Assembly (NCBI GenBank): GCA_947493265.1
Contig: CANLQL010000004.1
Coordinates: 248,001 to 312,000, forward strand
DNA: 64,000 nt
Origin: an uncultured Litoreibacter sp.
GTDB lineage: Bacteria > Pseudomonadota > Alphaproteobacteria > Rhodobacterales > Rhodobacteraceae
Direction of reading: 5' to 3'
The notes below the pieces were generated by a model. The model was not told the DNA's origin. It worked only from the letters and a program-made list of their open reading frames with translations, and ran no database searches. Of this stretch, positions 63,539 through 64,000 are shown piece after piece; positions within the stretch are counted from its first letter, which is position 1; every line of letters begins with the position of its first letter. Both the position numbers and the translations under genes were made by a program.

Positions 63539-63719
63539 GCGTCTCTTCCCGTGTTTTTCTTCAGGGCGGTTGCAAAATCACAATCACCCGTTGCGTCTTT
63601 CGCTGCACAAACCATATTACCTGAGATGGGGCAAGCCTGAGACGCGTTCTCGCGCTACCATGCCGCAGGTTAAATCTCGGTCAAACCGGCCCCATGCCAA
63701 GCCGCATAAGGAATACCAA

Positions 63720-64000
63720 TTGAGCAATACGTCATCCACAGCTTTCCGCCCGTTTCAAACACATCTCGATCAGGACCGAGCCTTGAGCATTTTGCAGGAC
63801 GCAACGAACGGTGCAGATGACGGGGAGTTGTTCTTGGAGCGCCGCCGCGGTGAAGTGTTTTCGTTTGATGACGGACGCCTGAAAACGGCCAGCTATGATG
63901 CCTCCGAAGGCTTCGGGCTTCGTGCCGTCAAAGGGGAAACAGCTGGCTATGCTCATGCGACCGAGATTTCTGAAAACGCCCTAATCCGGGCGGGCGGAAC
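63720..64000 (+). CDS. tldD: metalloprotease TldD, N-terminal part (cut by window edge)
   Basis: First ~93 residues of TldD, partner of TldE/PmbA in processing small peptides. FRPFQTHLDQDRALSILQDATNGADDGELFLERRRGE, then GRLKTASYDASEGFGLRAVKGETAGYAHATEIS, match the family N terminus. The TTG at 63720 has AAGGA 7 bases before it and is the likely start. The frame is still open at the window end; the zinc site lies outside. Confidence 0.88.
   Translation, partial: MSNTSSTAFRPFQTHLDQDRALSILQDATNGADDGELFLERRRGEVFSFDDGRLKTASYDASEGFGLRAVKGETAGYAHATEISENALIRAGG

Noticed and set aside
1-64000. tRNA, rRNA, insertion sequence and CRISPR array
   Set aside because: I looked for T-loop sequences, rRNA cores, transposase motifs with flanking inverted repeats, and regularly spaced repeats; the only tandem repeat is the 11-mer at 51580, which has no spacers.

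Overview
The window is a stretch of chromosome from an alphaproteobacterium of the Rhodobacteraceae (Roseobacter group). The evidence is the gene content. It has ethylmalonyl-CoA pathway genes (ccr, ecm), sulfopyruvate decarboxylase comDE with an slcC-like dehydrogenase, and an RpoH2-type heat-shock sigma factor. It also has the glnD-murJ order, a ctaC-ctaB-coxF-ctaG-ctaE-surf1-thrC-M16 peptidase cytochrome oxidase cluster, a LuxR/LuxI pair with a small upstream ORF, and BMP-type nucleoside ABC transport genes. No rRNA, tRNA, insertion sequence or CRISPR array was recognised. Coding density is high, with many 1-4 base overlaps.

Layout. 1-6.3 kb: the 3' part of a cyclopropane-fatty-acid synthase-type gene, an acyltransferase and a sterol-desaturase-family protein, then carB. 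6.3-8.9 kb: a small accessory pocket with a RES/Xre toxin-antitoxin module and three genes of unknown function. 9-16.9 kb: tdk, a 2-hydroxyacid dehydrogenase, csaA-like, proC, ybjN-like, a membrane-anchored moeB, dut, coaBC, a ChaN-like gene and rpoH. 17-30 kb: cobU with a phosphatase, a GST, comM (CTG start), gshB-yraN-rsmI, an LpoA-like lipoprotein, glnD-murJ, a rhomboid that has lost its active site, and trpS. 30-35 kb: a structured RNA or attenuator before a branched-chain aminotransferase, an MFS carrier, a universal stress protein, and nfuA-tsaB-rimI preceded by a probable Irr box. 35-43 kb: a BMP/ABC transport operon, a TSUP carrier with its TIGR02186 partner, and an SF1 helicase. 43-50 kb: quorum sensing (luxR, luxI) and the ethylmalonyl-CoA genes ccr and ecm, with an acyltransferase between them. 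50-56 kb: pxpA and a LysR regulator, comDE-slcC, a GlcD-type FAD oxidase, and an MBL-fold protein. 56-64 kb: a GNAT enzyme, an M16 peptidase, thrC, the aa3 oxidase assembly cluster and the start of tldD.

How the parts work together. Carbon metabolism points to growth on acetyl-CoA-generating substrates (ccr, ecm) and on C3 organosulfonates, where sulfolactate is converted to sulfopyruvate and then sulfoacetaldehyde (slcC, comDE). Respiration is supported by the complete subunit II / haem O / copper-delivery / subunit III set. Subunit I is not in the window.

Most of the window is ordinary core genome. The items most worth following up are the multi-hairpin RNA at 30121-30287, the Irr-like box before nfuA, the RpoE-like promoter before rpoH, the rhomboid pseudoprotease, the 11-bp tandem repeat before comDE, and the accessory pocket at 6.3-8.9 kb. 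I did not find a clearly new multi-gene system.
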